In this document: positions 55,852 through 64,000 of the stretch, piece by piece
Position numbering within the stretch: the first letter of the stretch is position 1
Layout: each line of letters starts with the position of its first letter
Assembly: GCA_015484555.1 (NCBI GenBank)
Contig: WFMZ01000030.1
Span: forward strand, 1-64,000
Reading direction: 5' to 3'
Length of the DNA stretch: 64,000 bases
Source: Hydrogenovibrio sp.
Lineage (GTDB): Bacteria; Pseudomonadota; Gammaproteobacteria; Thiomicrospirales; Thiomicrospiraceae
Notes under the pieces: generated by a model
What the model saw: only the letters and a program-made list of their open reading frames with translations
Databases searched by the model: none
What the model was told of the DNA's origin: nothing
Program-made: the position numbers and the translations under genes

Positions 55852-58143
55852 TTAAAGTGAGCCATATCGTTTACGCATTCTTTCTCGAACCACTTCTGCA
55901 ATCGAGTTAAAGATAAAGGTAAAAATAAATAACAGTAATCCTGACAAGAATAAAACGCGATAGTGTGTGCTGTACAACTCTGCTTCACCCATTTCAACCG
56001 CCAGGTTGGCGGCTAGCGTTCGCATACCTTCAAATAAGTTTGCATCCATTAAGGGAGTATTACCAGATGCCATTAACACAATCATGGTTTCTCCCACGCC
56101 TCGACCGAATCCCAACATAATGGCCGAAAAAATACCCGGACTAGCGGTAGGCAATACCACGCCCACAATGGTTTGCCAACCACTAGCACCCAAAGCCAAA
56201 GAACCATTAACCAAGTAAGCTGGCACGTTGTACAACGCATCTTCTGCAACAGAGAAAATAGTAGGAATAAGGGCAAATCCCATCGCAAACCCAATCACCA
56301 TGGCATTACGTTGGTCAAAGTCGATACCTGCCGAAGCCGTTAACCAGTGGCGCATATCACCATGAAAAAATATTTCTTGCAAAGGATTATTTAATACCAT
56401 TGCCAGCCAACCTAAAAATAGTACTACCGGAATCATTAATAAGGATCTTGCTCCCATAGGAACCCATAATTTCAAGCGGTCAGGCAACTTAGAAAAACCA
56501 AACCCTACCAAAAGAATACCAAGAGGCAAGATGAAAAAAATGGCGAAAAAACCGGATAAATGCGCTTCCATATAAGGTGCTAACCAAAGGCCCGCTAAGA
56601 ACCCTAGAATAACTGTTGGCAAGGCTTCAATTAATTCAATGATAGGTTTGATATAAGCACGAGACTGCTTGTTCATAAAAAATGCAGTGTAAATAGCCGC
56701 TAAGATAGCAATAGGAATGGCAAATAACATCGAATATAACGCCGCTTTCAAGGTACCAAAAGTAAGCGGTACCATTGAAAATTTGGGTTCATAGTCAGCA
56801 CTGGCTGAAGAAGACTGCCAGACATAACTAGGCTTGTCATAACCTTCATACCAAACCTTATCCCACAGACTATAAAATGATACTTCAGGGTATTCATTTT
56901 CAATATCAAAAAAGATAATTTGACCATTTTTTTGTTCAACCAACGCGCCATCTGACCGAGGGGATAATTCAATTAAGTTAGCCTCCGAATCCAGAGGAAC
57001 TGTCGCCATTTTTCTTTCAGAGGTTGAATAAAATAAAGTAAAATTTTGATCAGCATCAATCGAGACGAACCCTTTACGATTGTGTTCAATATTTAACCCT
57101 TCAATGGCTGAATTAGCATCAAAATGTCTAATCTCTTGCAAACGAGATAAGTTATCTGAACCGCGTACTGGAAACCATTGAATTACTCGTCCTTGATTGG
57201 TTCCAATCATCAAGGAAAAGGAACCTAGCAAAAACTTAACACTGGTAATCCTTTCATTTTTTGCCGCATTGGTTAGTTGAACCGTTTGAACTGGCTCAAT
57301 ATGTTCAGTGTTGGCAATATTGTAAAAAAAAGTTTTACCTGAAGCGGTTATTAAATATAGGTTTTTGCCTTGACCACCCAAGCGTAGCCATTTAATATTA
57401 TTAGGAGCCTCAATACTGCCTTCAGCACTCAGCTCCAACGATACATCGTCAGACATAAAAGAGTCAGTTTTTTCAAACTTCTTCACCAAAATAGAGTTTG
57501 AGCGAGCATCTTGCATGACAAGGGTTAACTCTGACTCATCTAATCTCACGGCTAAATGTTGAATAGCCGAGTTTGAAACCTCAAGCCCCTCCTTACCAAA
57601 TGGATAGGTCAAGTGAACGCTCACTAAACGCTTATCATTAGGATAGGTTAAGGTATAGCCAAATTTTATGATTTGTACTTGACCGTTAGACAAGCCAAAG
57701 GCCATTAGTCTTTCCGAATCTTCTATCTGAGTAAAGCTGGTAATAGAGGCGCCTGAAAAATTTAATTTAGCTGAAAACAACACCTTACCCGTTTGCACAT
57801 TAAAACCCGTCACCACACCCGACTGGCTAACCCGTATACCCGTTTCTTTATATTCATCTAACTCATAAAATAAGGTGGGCGAATCTGCTGGGCCAGGTAT
57901 CGCATAACTTGCCTTTTCGGACACAGTAGCAGGAGCAAATAAAGGCACGACCACATACATTAAAAAGAACATAATCAACATAACGAATACAATTACCCCT
58001 ATCCCGCCAATACTAATGACATAACGCCAAGCACGGTCTACATTATTTCTATAGTGGATACTTCGCCCGAATGTTAAGTTGGCAAGCATCGCTTTCACTT
58101 TTCCCAACCCAAACTTTGTTTTCAGACTTTCTGAATTTTGCAT
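55852..58143 (-). CDS. pstC: Phosphate ABC transporter permease PstC, long form
   Basis: A 763-residue permease. An N-terminal helix (about 45-70) is followed by about 370 residues rich in beta strands (propeller-like, e.g. ESLVYG-type turns are absent but repeated short strands are evident), then the permease core beginning FGTLKAALYSMLFAIPIAILAAIY with the loop LVNGSLALGASGWQTIVGVVLPTASPGI. The start at 58143 has GAGG at good distance. First gene of pstCAB-phoU-phoBR; the binding protein PstS is not encoded here. Confidence 0.9.
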   Translation of the reverse strand: MQNSESLKTKFGLGKVKAMLANLTFGRSIHYRNNVDRAWRYVISIGGIGVIVFVMLIMFFLMYVVVPLFAPATVSEKASYAIPGPADSPTLFYELDEYKETGIRVSQSGVVTGFNVQTGKVLFSAKLNFSGASITSFTQIEDSERLMAFGLSNGQVQIIKFGYTLTYPNDKRLVSVHLTYPFGKEGLEVSNSAIQHLAVRLDESELTLVMQDARSNSILVKKFEKTDSFMSDDVSLELSAEGSIEAPNNIKWLRLGGQGKNLYLITASGKTFFYNIANTEHIEPVQTVQLTNAAKNERITSVKFLLGSFSLMIGTNQGRVIQWFPVRGSDNLSRLQEIRHFDANSAIEGLNIEHNRKGFVSIDADQNFTLFYSTSERKMATVPLDSEANLIELSPRSDGALVEQKNGQIIFFDIENEYPEVSFYSLWDKVWYEGYDKPSYVWQSSSASADYEPKFSMVPLTFGTLKAALYSMLFAIPIAILAAIYTAFFMNKQSRAYIKPIIELIEALPTVILGFLAGLWLAPYMEAHLSGFFAIFFILPLGILLVGFGFSKLPDRLKLWVPMGARSLLMIPVVLFLGWLAMVLNNPLQEIFFHGDMRHWLTASAGIDFDQRNAMVIGFAMGFALIPTIFSVAEDALYNVPAYLVNGSLALGASGWQTIVGVVLPTASPGIFSAIMLGFGRGVGETMIVLMASGNTPLMDANLFEGMRTLAANLAVEMGEAELYSTHYRVLFLSGLLLFIFTFIFNSIAEVVRERMRKRYGSL

Positions 58144-58169
58144 CTCGTCCAACCTCATATATTGACAAG

Positions 58170-58239
58170 AAAGACTATACCCACGCAAAATGACAACGAG
58201 ATGACGTTTACAAGAATTTTATGACACTTTTGTGACAAG
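58170..58239 (-). promoter_or_regulatory. Two Pho-box-like PhoB sites upstream of pstC
   Basis: Read on the minus strand, CTTGTCACAAAAGTGTCAT (58221-58239) has two TGTCA half-sites 11 bp apart, the spacing of a Pho box. About 31 bp downstream, CGTCATCTCGTTGTCA repeats the same spacing with CGTCA and TGTCA. The pattern fits PhoB dimers binding in tandem before pstC. Confidence 0.65.
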
Positions 58240-58268
58240 ACGATCAAGCATCCTATTTTAGGGCGACT

Positions 58269-58285
58269 TGCACTAAAATGTAGCA
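58269..58285 (+). promoter_or_regulatory. NtrC-like binding site upstream of glnA
   Basis: TGCACTAAAATGTAGCA matches the enterobacterial NtrC consensus TGCACYAAAATGGTGCA at all but two positions. It lies about 108-124 bp upstream of the sigma54 -24 element, the usual enhancer distance. Confidence 0.6.
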
Positions 58286-58392
58286 TAACTAAAAGAAGAC
58301 ATTTACCCACAGACTAGAAATTATTCAGGCACTTTTACCAACAAACCTACCATTTTCAACAGCTTGTATTTAGCTTAAAAATGATTGGATTT

Positions 58393-58409
58393 TTGGCATG
58401 ATTCAAGCT
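58393..58409 (+). promoter_or_regulatory. Sigma54-type promoter of glnA
   Basis: TTGGCATGATTCAAGCT has the invariant GG (58395-58396) and GC (58407-58408) separated by exactly ten bases, as in -24/-12 promoters, about 50 bases before the glnA start. Confidence 0.65.
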
Positions 58410-58458
58410 ATTATGACAATGTTAATTATTAATATATTTAAAACGAAAAGGGATAAAC

Positions 58459-59868
58459 ATGTCACAACAAGCTATCTTTGACCTAATTAAAGAAAATGAT
58501 GTTAAGTGGGCCGATTTACGATTCACCGATACACACGGTAAAGAACAACACGTCACCATTCCAGCGGCCAGCATTGATGAAGATTTCTTCGTTGATGGTG
58601 AAACATTTGACGGATCTTCTATCGAAGGCTGGAAAGGCATTAACGATTCTGACATGCTGCTTATTCCTCAGACGGACGGTTTCGTTATGGACCCATTCAC
58701 TAACGATCCTACGATCATTATTCGTATGATGATCGTATCTCCTGCAACCATGGAATCTTATGAAAAAGATCCTCGTGGTATTGCTAAGAAAGCAGAAGCT
58801 TATTTAGCCTCTACGGGTGTTGCCGACGCAGCATTCTTTGGCCCAGAGCCTGAATTCTTCGTATTTGATGACGTTAAGTGGGGAGCAGACATGTCTGGTT
58901 CTTTTGTTAAGGTTCACTCTGGCGAATCTGTTTGGGAAAATGAACGTGAAGTTGAAGGTGGAAACACGGGACACCGCCCTAAGTTAAAAGGCGGTTACTT
59001 CCCAGTTCCTCCTGTTGATCAGTTACATGAAGTACGTGCAGATATCTGCGCAATGGCTGAGTCAATGGGGCTTAAACTAGAAGCACACCACCATGAAGTA
59101 GCCGCTGGTGGACAGTGTGAGCTAGCCGTATCGGGTAACACTTTAACTGCCAAGGCTGATGAAGTTCAGATCCTTAAGTATGCTGTTCACAACACTTGCC
59201 ACGCTTTAGGTAAAACAGCGACATTTATGCCCAAGCCAATCGTTGGTGACAACGGTTCTGGTATGCACATTAACCAATCACTTTCTAAAGATGGCAAAAA
59301 CATCTTCGCTGGTGACGTTTACTCTGGTCTTTCTCAAGAAGCACTTTGGTATATCGGTGGTTTAATGAAGCACACTCAAGCACTAAACGCATTCACAAAC
59401 CCAGGTACAAACTCTTACAAGCGTCTTGTCCCAGGATTTGAAGCACCAGTATTAGTTGCTTACTCTGGTAAAAACCGTTCTGCTTCTATCCGTATTCCTT
59501 ATGCACCTTCTGAGCGTTCACGTCGTGTTGAACTTCGTTACCCAGATGCGATTGCTAACCCTTACTTAGCATTCTCAGCTTCGCTAATGGCTGGTCTTGA
59601 CGGAATTCTGAACAAGATTGACCCAGGCGAGCCTGCTGAAAAAGATTTATACGATCTTCCTCCTGAAGAAGAAGCAACTTATGATACCGTTTGTGCATCG
59701 TTAGAAGAAGCGCTAGATGCACTTTCTGCGGATCGTGAGTTCTTGAAAATGGGTGGTGTATTCACTGACGAAGCAATTGATTCTTACATCGAACTTAAGA
59801 TGGAAGAAGTCACTCGCTTAAGAGCGACTACTCACCCTATCGAATTTGATATGTACTACTCTTCATAA
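58459..59868 (+). CDS. glnA: Glutamine synthetase, type I
   Basis: A 469-residue enzyme that assimilates ammonia. Landmarks are [45 protein letters not shown], the ATP loop [17 protein letters not shown] and [19 protein letters not shown]. The adenylylation Tyr is in [11 protein letters not shown] (near residue 397), so it is of the GS-Ibeta type controlled by GlnE. GGGAT precedes the ATG, and NtrC/sigma54-like elements lie upstream. Confidence 0.97.
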   Translation: MSQQAIFDLIKENDVKWADLRFTDTHGKEQHVTIPAASIDEDFFVDGETFDGSSIEGWKGINDSDMLLIPQTDGFVMDPFTNDPTIIIRMMIVSPATMESYEKDPRGIAKKAEAYLASTGVADAAFFGPEPEFFVFDDVKWGADMSGSFVKVHSGESVWENEREVEGGNTGHRPKLKGGYFPVPPVDQLHEVRADICAMAESMGLKLEAHHHEVAAGGQCELAVSGNTLTAKADEVQILKYAVHNTCHALGKTATFMPKPIVGDNGSGMHINQSLSKDGKNIFAGDVYSGLSQEALWYIGGLMKHTQALNAFTNPGTNSYKRLVPGFEAPVLVAYSGKNRSASIRIPYAPSERSRRVELRYPDAIANPYLAFSASLMAGLDGILNKIDPGEPAEKDLYDLPPEEEATYDTVCASLEEALDALSADREFLKMGGVFTDEAIDSYIELKMEEVTRLRATTHPIEFDMYYSS

Positions 59869-59905
59869 TATCAAGTTCACTGCCGTTTAGTTAAGGCAGT
59901 CTTAT

Positions 59906-59942
59906 AACCCACTAAAACTTCATGTTTTAGTGGGTTTTTTTT
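59906..59942 (+). terminator. Rho-independent terminator after glnA
   Basis: AACCCACTAAAAC, loop TTCAT and GTTTTAGTGGGTT are followed by a run of T's. A smaller hairpin (CTGCC ... GGCAG, 59880-59899) precedes it. Confidence 0.9.
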
Positions 59943-59992
59943 TGCCTATCCGTTAAGCTACTCACTTCAAATTTTTAAGCGGGTGATCCATT

Positions 59993-60985
59993 ATGTTGAA
60001 GTGTTTCTTTGCCACTAAAGAATGGGCTCTATGGGCTTGGGGCGGGCTTACCTTCCTATTTGCCATTACTTGGCTACAAGTTTACCTAACTGTATTGTTA
60101 AACAGTTGGTATGGTACCTTTTATGACATTCTACAAAAAGCAGATGATGTCAATGCTTTCTGGCAAAGTATGGTCGACTTCACCTATATTGCGATACCTT
60201 ATATTTTTGTGGCGATGCTAGCATTCTACTTTGCCCAGCATTACTCCTTCCGCTGGCGTCAAGCCATTACCTTTCATTATTTGCCTCATTGGGAAAAAAC
60301 CGAAGGCAATATTGAAGGAGCCTCACAACGTATCCAACAAGACACTTATGAGTTCGCTAAATACTTAGAAAGCTTAGGCCTAGGCCTATTCAAAGCGCTA
60401 CTTACCCTTATCGCGTTCATTCCTATTCTTTGGGAATTATCTTCTAAAATTGGTTTACCTATTATTCGTGATATCGATGGCTCTTTAGTTTGGATTGCAC
60501 TCTTAACCTCGCTAGGAGGAATTGTTATTTCTTATTTTGTAGGCATTCACCTACCTGGACTAGAATATAACAATCAACGGGTAGAAGCCGCTTACCGAAA
60601 GCAATTGGTTTATTCAGAAGATGATAAAAAATTTGCTGAAATCGTTAGCCTAACCGAACTCTTTACCGGTTTAAGAACCAACTACTTTAGAATATTTAAC
60701 CACTATTCTTATTTCTCTTTATGGAGCAATCTATATGGCCAGGTAATGATTATTTTGCCTTACCTACTGATGGCGCCCTCATTGTTTACAGGGGCCATCA
60801 CATTAGGGATCGTCACCCAAACGGGTAATGCCTTTGGCAAGGTAAATGACAGCTTCTCTTACCTAATCGATCGTTGGACGGACATTACCAAATTCTTATC
60901 TGTTATTAAACGCCTGAATGAATTTGAAAAACAATTAATTCCTTGTCAGAACAACGTACAACAAACGACAACCTTAGATAAATAA
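59993..60985 (+). CDS. SbmA/BacA-family peptide transporter, short form
   Basis: A 330-residue inner-membrane protein with about seven hydrophobic segments. Family landmarks are NSWYGTFYDILQKA, YSFRWRQAITFHYLPHW, GASQRIQQDTYEFAKYLESLG, LPGLEYNNQRVEAAYRKQLVYSEDD and GNAFGKVNDSFSYLIDRW. SbmA/BacA imports antimicrobial peptides and related compounds by proton motive force and has about 406 residues in E. coli. Here the N-terminal 75 or so residues are absent, as in some shorter relatives. No ABC ATPase domain follows. Confidence 0.85.
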   Translation: MLKCFFATKEWALWAWGGLTFLFAITWLQVYLTVLLNSWYGTFYDILQKADDVNAFWQSMVDFTYIAIPYIFVAMLAFYFAQHYSFRWRQAITFHYLPHWEKTEGNIEGASQRIQQDTYEFAKYLESLGLGLFKALLTLIAFIPILWELSSKIGLPIIRDIDGSLVWIALLTSLGGIVISYFVGIHLPGLEYNNQRVEAAYRKQLVYSEDDKKFAEIVSLTELFTGLRTNYFRIFNHYSYFSLWSNLYGQVMIILPYLLMAPSLFTGAITLGIVTQTGNAFGKVNDSFSYLIDRWTDITKFLSVIKRLNEFEKQLIPCQNNVQQTTTLDK

Positions 60986-61012
60986 ACCAAACGAATTCAT
61001 TTAAGTTATTTC

Positions 61013-61073
61013 AACCCCAAAAATCGCCAGGGGTGGTGTCTTAGCCAGACCACCCCTGGCGATTTTTGGGGTT
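61013..61073. repeat. Dispersed repeat copies 9a and 9b as a perfect inverted pair
   Basis: Core copies at 61019-61036 (+) and 61050-61067 (minus) face each other. Together with flanking AACCCC / GGGGTT they form perfect 25-bp arms (61013-61037 and 61049-61073) around an 11-base loop, between convergent genes. The right arm continues into TTTAGGGTAATTTTTGGC, the second block of this repeat family. Confidence 0.9.
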
Positions 61074-61092
61074 TAGGGTAATTTTTGGCATT

Positions 61093-61113
61093 AAAAAACC
61101 CTCTTTCGAGGGC
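61093..61113 (-). terminator. Terminator of the zinc-finger gene
   Basis: On the minus strand GCCCTC, loop GAAA and GAGGG are followed by six T's, 30 bases past the stop codon at 61145. Confidence 0.8.
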
Positions 61114-61144
61114 TTCTATTATCTTGCCGTACAAACGCTAGTAA

Positions 61145-61336
61145 CTAGTGCGCAATATGGTTCGGATCAAAATCCGTTAACTCATATTCTGTGCCACAAT
61201 AAGGACACTTTGCTTGGCCAGTTTTTTCAATAGGCAACATCACTTTTGGGTGAGAGTCCCATTTTGAATCTGTAGGCATTGGGCAAGCTAAAGGGGTATC
61301 AGCATAAGTCACTTGTACTTTTTTAACATCAGACAT
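61145..61336 (-). CDS. CHCC zinc-finger protein (NDUFS6-like)
   Basis: A 63-residue protein. KCPYCGTEYELTDFD near the C-terminus and the upstream Cys in PLACPMPTDSKWDSHPKVML make the zf-CHCC pattern related to the complex I accessory subunit NDUFS6. Proteobacterial members are often next to ilvE or LPS genes; their function is not established. AAGGA precedes the ATG. It follows ilvE by 11 bases on the same strand. Confidence 0.82.
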   Translation of the reverse strand: MSDVKKVQVTYADTPLACPMPTDSKWDSHPKVMLPIEKTGQAKCPYCGTEYELTDFDPNHIAH

Positions 61337-61347
61337 ATCTAAATTCC

Positions 61348-62274
61348 TTATTTAACCTGGGTTAACCAATCAAGGTGTTCTGCTGAACGGCCATGAACAA
61401 TATCAAAATACTTAGTTTGTAGCTTTTCAGTAATTGGCCCACGAGAACCACAACCAATTGGACGACCATCTAATTCACGAATAGGCGTTACTTCTGCAGC
61501 AGTTCCCGTAAAAAAAGCTTCATCAGCAATATAAACTTCATCGCGCGTAATGTCTTTCTCGACTACATCTATGCCAAATTCTTTTGCCATTTGCATAATC
61601 GTTTTACGCGTAATACCATCTAAAGCACACTTCAACTGAGGCGTAAAAATAACACCGTCTTTTACCAAGAAGAAGTTTTCGCCAGATCCTTCAGAAACAT
61701 AACCGTCCACATCTAACAATAAAGCTTCATCACAACCGTGGCTAATCGCTTCTTGTAGTGCCAACATAGAGTTCATGTAAGCGCCGTTCGCTTTGGCCTT
61801 GGTCATGGTAATATTTGGGTGATGACGTGTATAGGATGAGGTGGCAACCTTAATACCACGTTGCAAGTTCTCTTCACCCATGTAAGCGCCCCATTCCCAA
61901 GCAGCAACCATAACATGTGTTTTTAAGTTATCTGCACGTAGTCCCATGCCTTCAGAACCATAAAACACCATTGGGCGTATATAGGCCGACTTTAAGTCAT
62001 TAATCGCCACTGACGCACGCTGCGCTTCGTTAATTTCGTCTTTCGAAAAAGGCATGCTCATGTTCATGATTTTAGCGCTGTTAAATAAACGGTCTGTATG
62101 CGCTTCTAGCTTAAAAATAGACGTGCCCTGCTCTGCTTCATAAGCGCGAACCCCTTCAAACACGCCCATACCATAGTGTAAAGTGTGTGTTAGAACGTGG
62201 GTTTTGGCTTCTCGCCATTCAACCATTTCACCATCTAGCCAAATTTTGCCATCGCGATCACTCATTGTTTGCAT
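61348..62274 (-). CDS. ilvE: Branched-chain amino acid aminotransferase
   Basis: A 308-residue fold-type IV PLP enzyme doing the last step of Val, Leu and Ile synthesis. Landmarks are KIWLDGEMVEWREAKTHVLTHTLHYGMGVFEG, the PLP Lys in ITMTKAKANGAYMNSMLA, DGYVSEGSGENFFLVKDG and EAFFTGTAAEVTPIRELDGRPIG. The ATG at 62274 has GAAGGA six bases upstream and gives the usual length. Confidence 0.95.
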   Translation of the reverse strand: MQTMSDRDGKIWLDGEMVEWREAKTHVLTHTLHYGMGVFEGVRAYEAEQGTSIFKLEAHTDRLFNSAKIMNMSMPFSKDEINEAQRASVAINDLKSAYIRPMVFYGSEGMGLRADNLKTHVMVAAWEWGAYMGEENLQRGIKVATSSYTRHHPNITMTKAKANGAYMNSMLALQEAISHGCDEALLLDVDGYVSEGSGENFFLVKDGVIFTPQLKCALDGITRKTIMQMAKEFGIDVVEKDITRDEVYIADEAFFTGTAAEVTPIRELDGRPIGCGSRGPITEKLQTKYFDIVHGRSAEHLDWLTQVK

Positions 62275-62469
62275 GAACAGTCCTTCATTTAGTTTCATTT
62301 ATAATGGATGGAATTATAGCTGAAACCAACCCTGAACAACACTAAAAACGCCTCCAACTTAACTTTTAATTTCAGTTAACGCTTATAAATCAATCTACTT
62401 ATTTAAAACCAATCAAATGAAAATGCTTGTGTTTTGTCATAAGATGACTAAAATAATTCTTTTGAAAGG

Positions 62470-62551
62470 CAAGTATAAATAGACAGTTTTTATACTTCAT
62501 AAATATTCAAAAAAGCAATCCAAAGCCTTGCGCTTTCGATTGCTTTTTTAG
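62470..62551 (+). promoter_or_regulatory. argD leader with two hairpins, one terminator-like
   Basis: AAGTATAAA (62470-62478) pairs with TTTATACTT (62489-62497). A second stem, GCAATC ... GATTGC flanked by A and T runs (62509-62551, with inner AAAGC/GCTTT pairing), has terminator form and ends 18 bases before the argD start. TTCATAAATATTCA between them resembles one half of an ArgR box. Attenuation or repression of argD is possible. Confidence 0.4.
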
Positions 62552-62568
62552 TTTTAGCGAGACAGAGA

Positions 62569-63744
62569 ATGACAAGCAACCACATTATGAACACCTATGC
62601 TAGATTACCTATTAGCTTTAAAACTGGCAAAGGCGCGACCTTGTTTACTGAAGATGGTACCGCCTATTTAGATGCGGTCAGTGGTATTGCTGTTTGTAGT
62701 TTAGGGCACGCTCATCCCGCTATTTCAGACACTATTTGCCAGCAATCAAAGCAACTACTGCATACCTCAAATTTATACAATATTGACCAACAAACACAAC
62801 TGGCCGACGAGCTATGTGAGTTGTCTGGCATGGATGAAGTTTTCTTCACCAATTCGGGTGCAGAAGCCAACGAAGCTGCTTTAAAAATTGCCCGTAAAGT
62901 GGCCAACCAGAAAGGCATTCAAAACCATAAAGTGATTGTGATGAATGGCAGTTTTCATGGCCGTACCTTAGCCACATTATCTGCCACAGGTAATGAAAAA
63001 GTTCATCAAGACTTCACCCCTTTAGTGGATGATTATATTCGGGTCAATTTTGATGACATTGAAGCCATTCAAGCCCATGCCAGCAACCCTAATGTGGTGG
63101 CTATTTTAGTAGAACCTATTCAAGGTGAAGGTGGCGTACATGTGCCCTCTGACAACTACTTAACAGAGTGTCGTCGCATTTGTGATGAAAATGACTGGCT
63201 ATTAATGCTTGATGAAGTACAAACCGGCATTGGCCGAACCGGACAATGGTTTGCCTTCCAACATGAAAATTTATTGCCCGATGTGATGACCCTTGCCAAA
63301 GCATTGGGAAATGGCATGCCTATTGGCGCTTGCTTAACCGCAGGAAAAGCCAATGCTGTCTTAGTACCAGGAAATCATGGCACCACATTTGGCGGTAACC
63401 CGCTTGCTTGTGCCGTGGCACTCAGCGTATTAAAGGTGATTAAAGCCGAGAACTATATTGAAAAAGTCGCCCAACAAGGCCAAGCCATACGTCAGCAGTT
63501 TCAAGACAAGCTAGCCAACAACCCACACGTGGTTAATATTCGTGGCAAGGGTTACATCATGGGAATTCAGCTAGACAGCCCATGTGCAAACTTAGTCGCC
63601 GAAGGCTTAGCGCAAAACTTACTAATTAACGTCACTCGTGGCGATACCATTCGCTTGTTGCCTGCATTTGTAATGCAAGCTGAACAACAAGCCGAACTTA
63701 TTCAAAAGGTCGTGGGTTTAATCAATAAACACACAGGCCAATAG
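62569..63744 (+). CDS. argD: Acetylornithine aminotransferase
   Basis: A 391-residue class III aminotransferase of arginine synthesis. It has [58 protein letters not shown] and the PLP Lys in [14 protein letters not shown], then [14 protein letters not shown] second ATG (MNTYARLP) six codons in is also a reasonable start. argF follows after 8 bases, so the two form an arginine operon. Confidence 0.93.
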   Translation: MTSNHIMNTYARLPISFKTGKGATLFTEDGTAYLDAVSGIAVCSLGHAHPAISDTICQQSKQLLHTSNLYNIDQQTQLADELCELSGMDEVFFTNSGAEANEAALKIARKVANQKGIQNHKVIVMNGSFHGRTLATLSATGNEKVHQDFTPLVDDYIRVNFDDIEAIQAHASNPNVVAILVEPIQGEGGVHVPSDNYLTECRRICDENDWLLMLDEVQTGIGRTGQWFAFQHENLLPDVMTLAKALGNGMPIGACLTAGKANAVLVPGNHGTTFGGNPLACAVALSVLKVIKAENYIEKVAQQGQAIRQQFQDKLANNPHVVNIRGKGYIMGIQLDSPCANLVAEGLAQNLLINVTRGDTIRLLPAFVMQAEQQAELIQKVVGLINKHTGQ

Positions 63745-63752
63745 GACAGATT

Positions 63753-64000
63753 ATGAGACATTTTTTAACCCTAAAAGACTTAACGCCAGCAGAATGTCAG
63801 CAGTTAATGACCCGTGCCACTGAATTAAAAGAAATTCAAAAGTCGGGTGAAATTTTCGAGCCTTTAAAAAATAAAACACTGGCAATGATTTTTGAAAAAG
63901 CCTCTACCCGCACACGTGTATCCTTCGAAATCGGCATGACTCAATTAGGTGGCCACGCACTATTTTTATCGCCACGTGATACCCAACTGGGTCGTGGCGA
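63753..64000 (+). CDS. argF: Ornithine carbamoyltransferase, N-terminal part (runs off the right edge)
   Basis: The first 82 codons begin [19 protein letters not shown] and reach the carbamoyl-phosphate motif [20 protein letters not shown], followed by [14 protein letters not shown], where the family has a Q-L-G-R-G-E substrate loop. The enzyme converts ornithine and carbamoyl phosphate to citrulline. AGGACAG precedes the ATG. Only the N-terminus is present. Confidence 0.93.
   Translation, partial: MRHFLTLKDLTPAECQQLMTRATELKEIQKSGEIFEPLKNKTLAMIFEKASTRTRVSFEIGMTQLGGHALFLSPRDTQLGRG

Overview
The window looks like a chromosomal segment of a sulfur-oxidising, autotrophic gammaproteobacterium of the Thiomicrospira / Thiomicrorhabdus / Hydrogenovibrio lineage. 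This is inferred from a Tat-type SoxB N-terminus at the left edge, a SulP anion transporter near a periplasmic alpha-carbonic anhydrase, PEP carboxylase, a small periplasmic cytochrome c, and the general gene complement. The lineage call rests on gene content and protein style; no database search was possible. No rRNA, tRNA, CRISPR array, complete IS element or prophage was seen.

Layout. 1-3289: soxB (partial) preceded on the same strand by a TtrS/TtrR-like two-component pair; a pair of palindromic TAGGGT-ACCC sites lies between regulator and soxB. 3443-6206: nadK, recN and a 52-residue DUF2986-like gene. 6403-10735: a Cache-like soluble protein and a membrane GGDEF-EAL protein. 11083-13477: small membrane protein, cytochrome c, ICMT-like methyltransferase, trpS. 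13610-21417: SulP, small membrane protein, ppnP, DUF2721, gloA, aroC, divergent thioesterase, alpha-carbonic anhydrase, prmB, mogA. 21624-29605: HD-GYP protein, NnrS, Lon, fatty acid desaturase, oleate hydratase. 29791-35655: maf-rng-yhdP operon. 35730-43503: HIT protein, then a lipopolysaccharide (LPS) cluster read leftwards (rfaD, waaC, a sialyltransferase-like gene, GT9, waaL-like ligase, glycosyltransferase, a frameshifted acetyltransferase and a GT9 remnant). 43617-46952: rightward phosphatase, msbA and a lipid A acyltransferase-like gene. 47036-50354: ppc and panD. 50467-58143: pstC-pstA-pstB-phoU-phoB-phoR, lacking pstS, behind two Pho-box-like sites. 58459-64000: glnA with a sigma54 promoter and NtrC-like site, SbmA/BacA-like transporter, zinc-finger protein, ilvE, argD and the start of argF.

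Most notable signal. An 18-bp sequence, AAAAATCGCCAGGGGTGG, occurs ten times in either orientation (nine near-complete copies and one partial). Most copies sit between genes. One pair forms a perfect 25-bp-arm inverted repeat. Two copies lie inside genes (recN and waaC), both read in the same frame as K-N-R/H-Q-G-W. Several copies share a second flanking block with a T-tract. This resembles the genomic distribution of DNA uptake sequences or REP-type elements but matches none I know.

A second notable point is a run of eight G (C on the + strand) that splits an LPS-cluster O-acetyltransferase into two frames. A run of nine or six would restore it, suggesting phase variation (or a sequencing error). 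Regulatory logic is readable at several loci: the soxB upstream sites, divergent face-to-face -10 boxes between aroC and the thioesterase, PhoB boxes before pstC, and NtrC/sigma54 elements before glnA.
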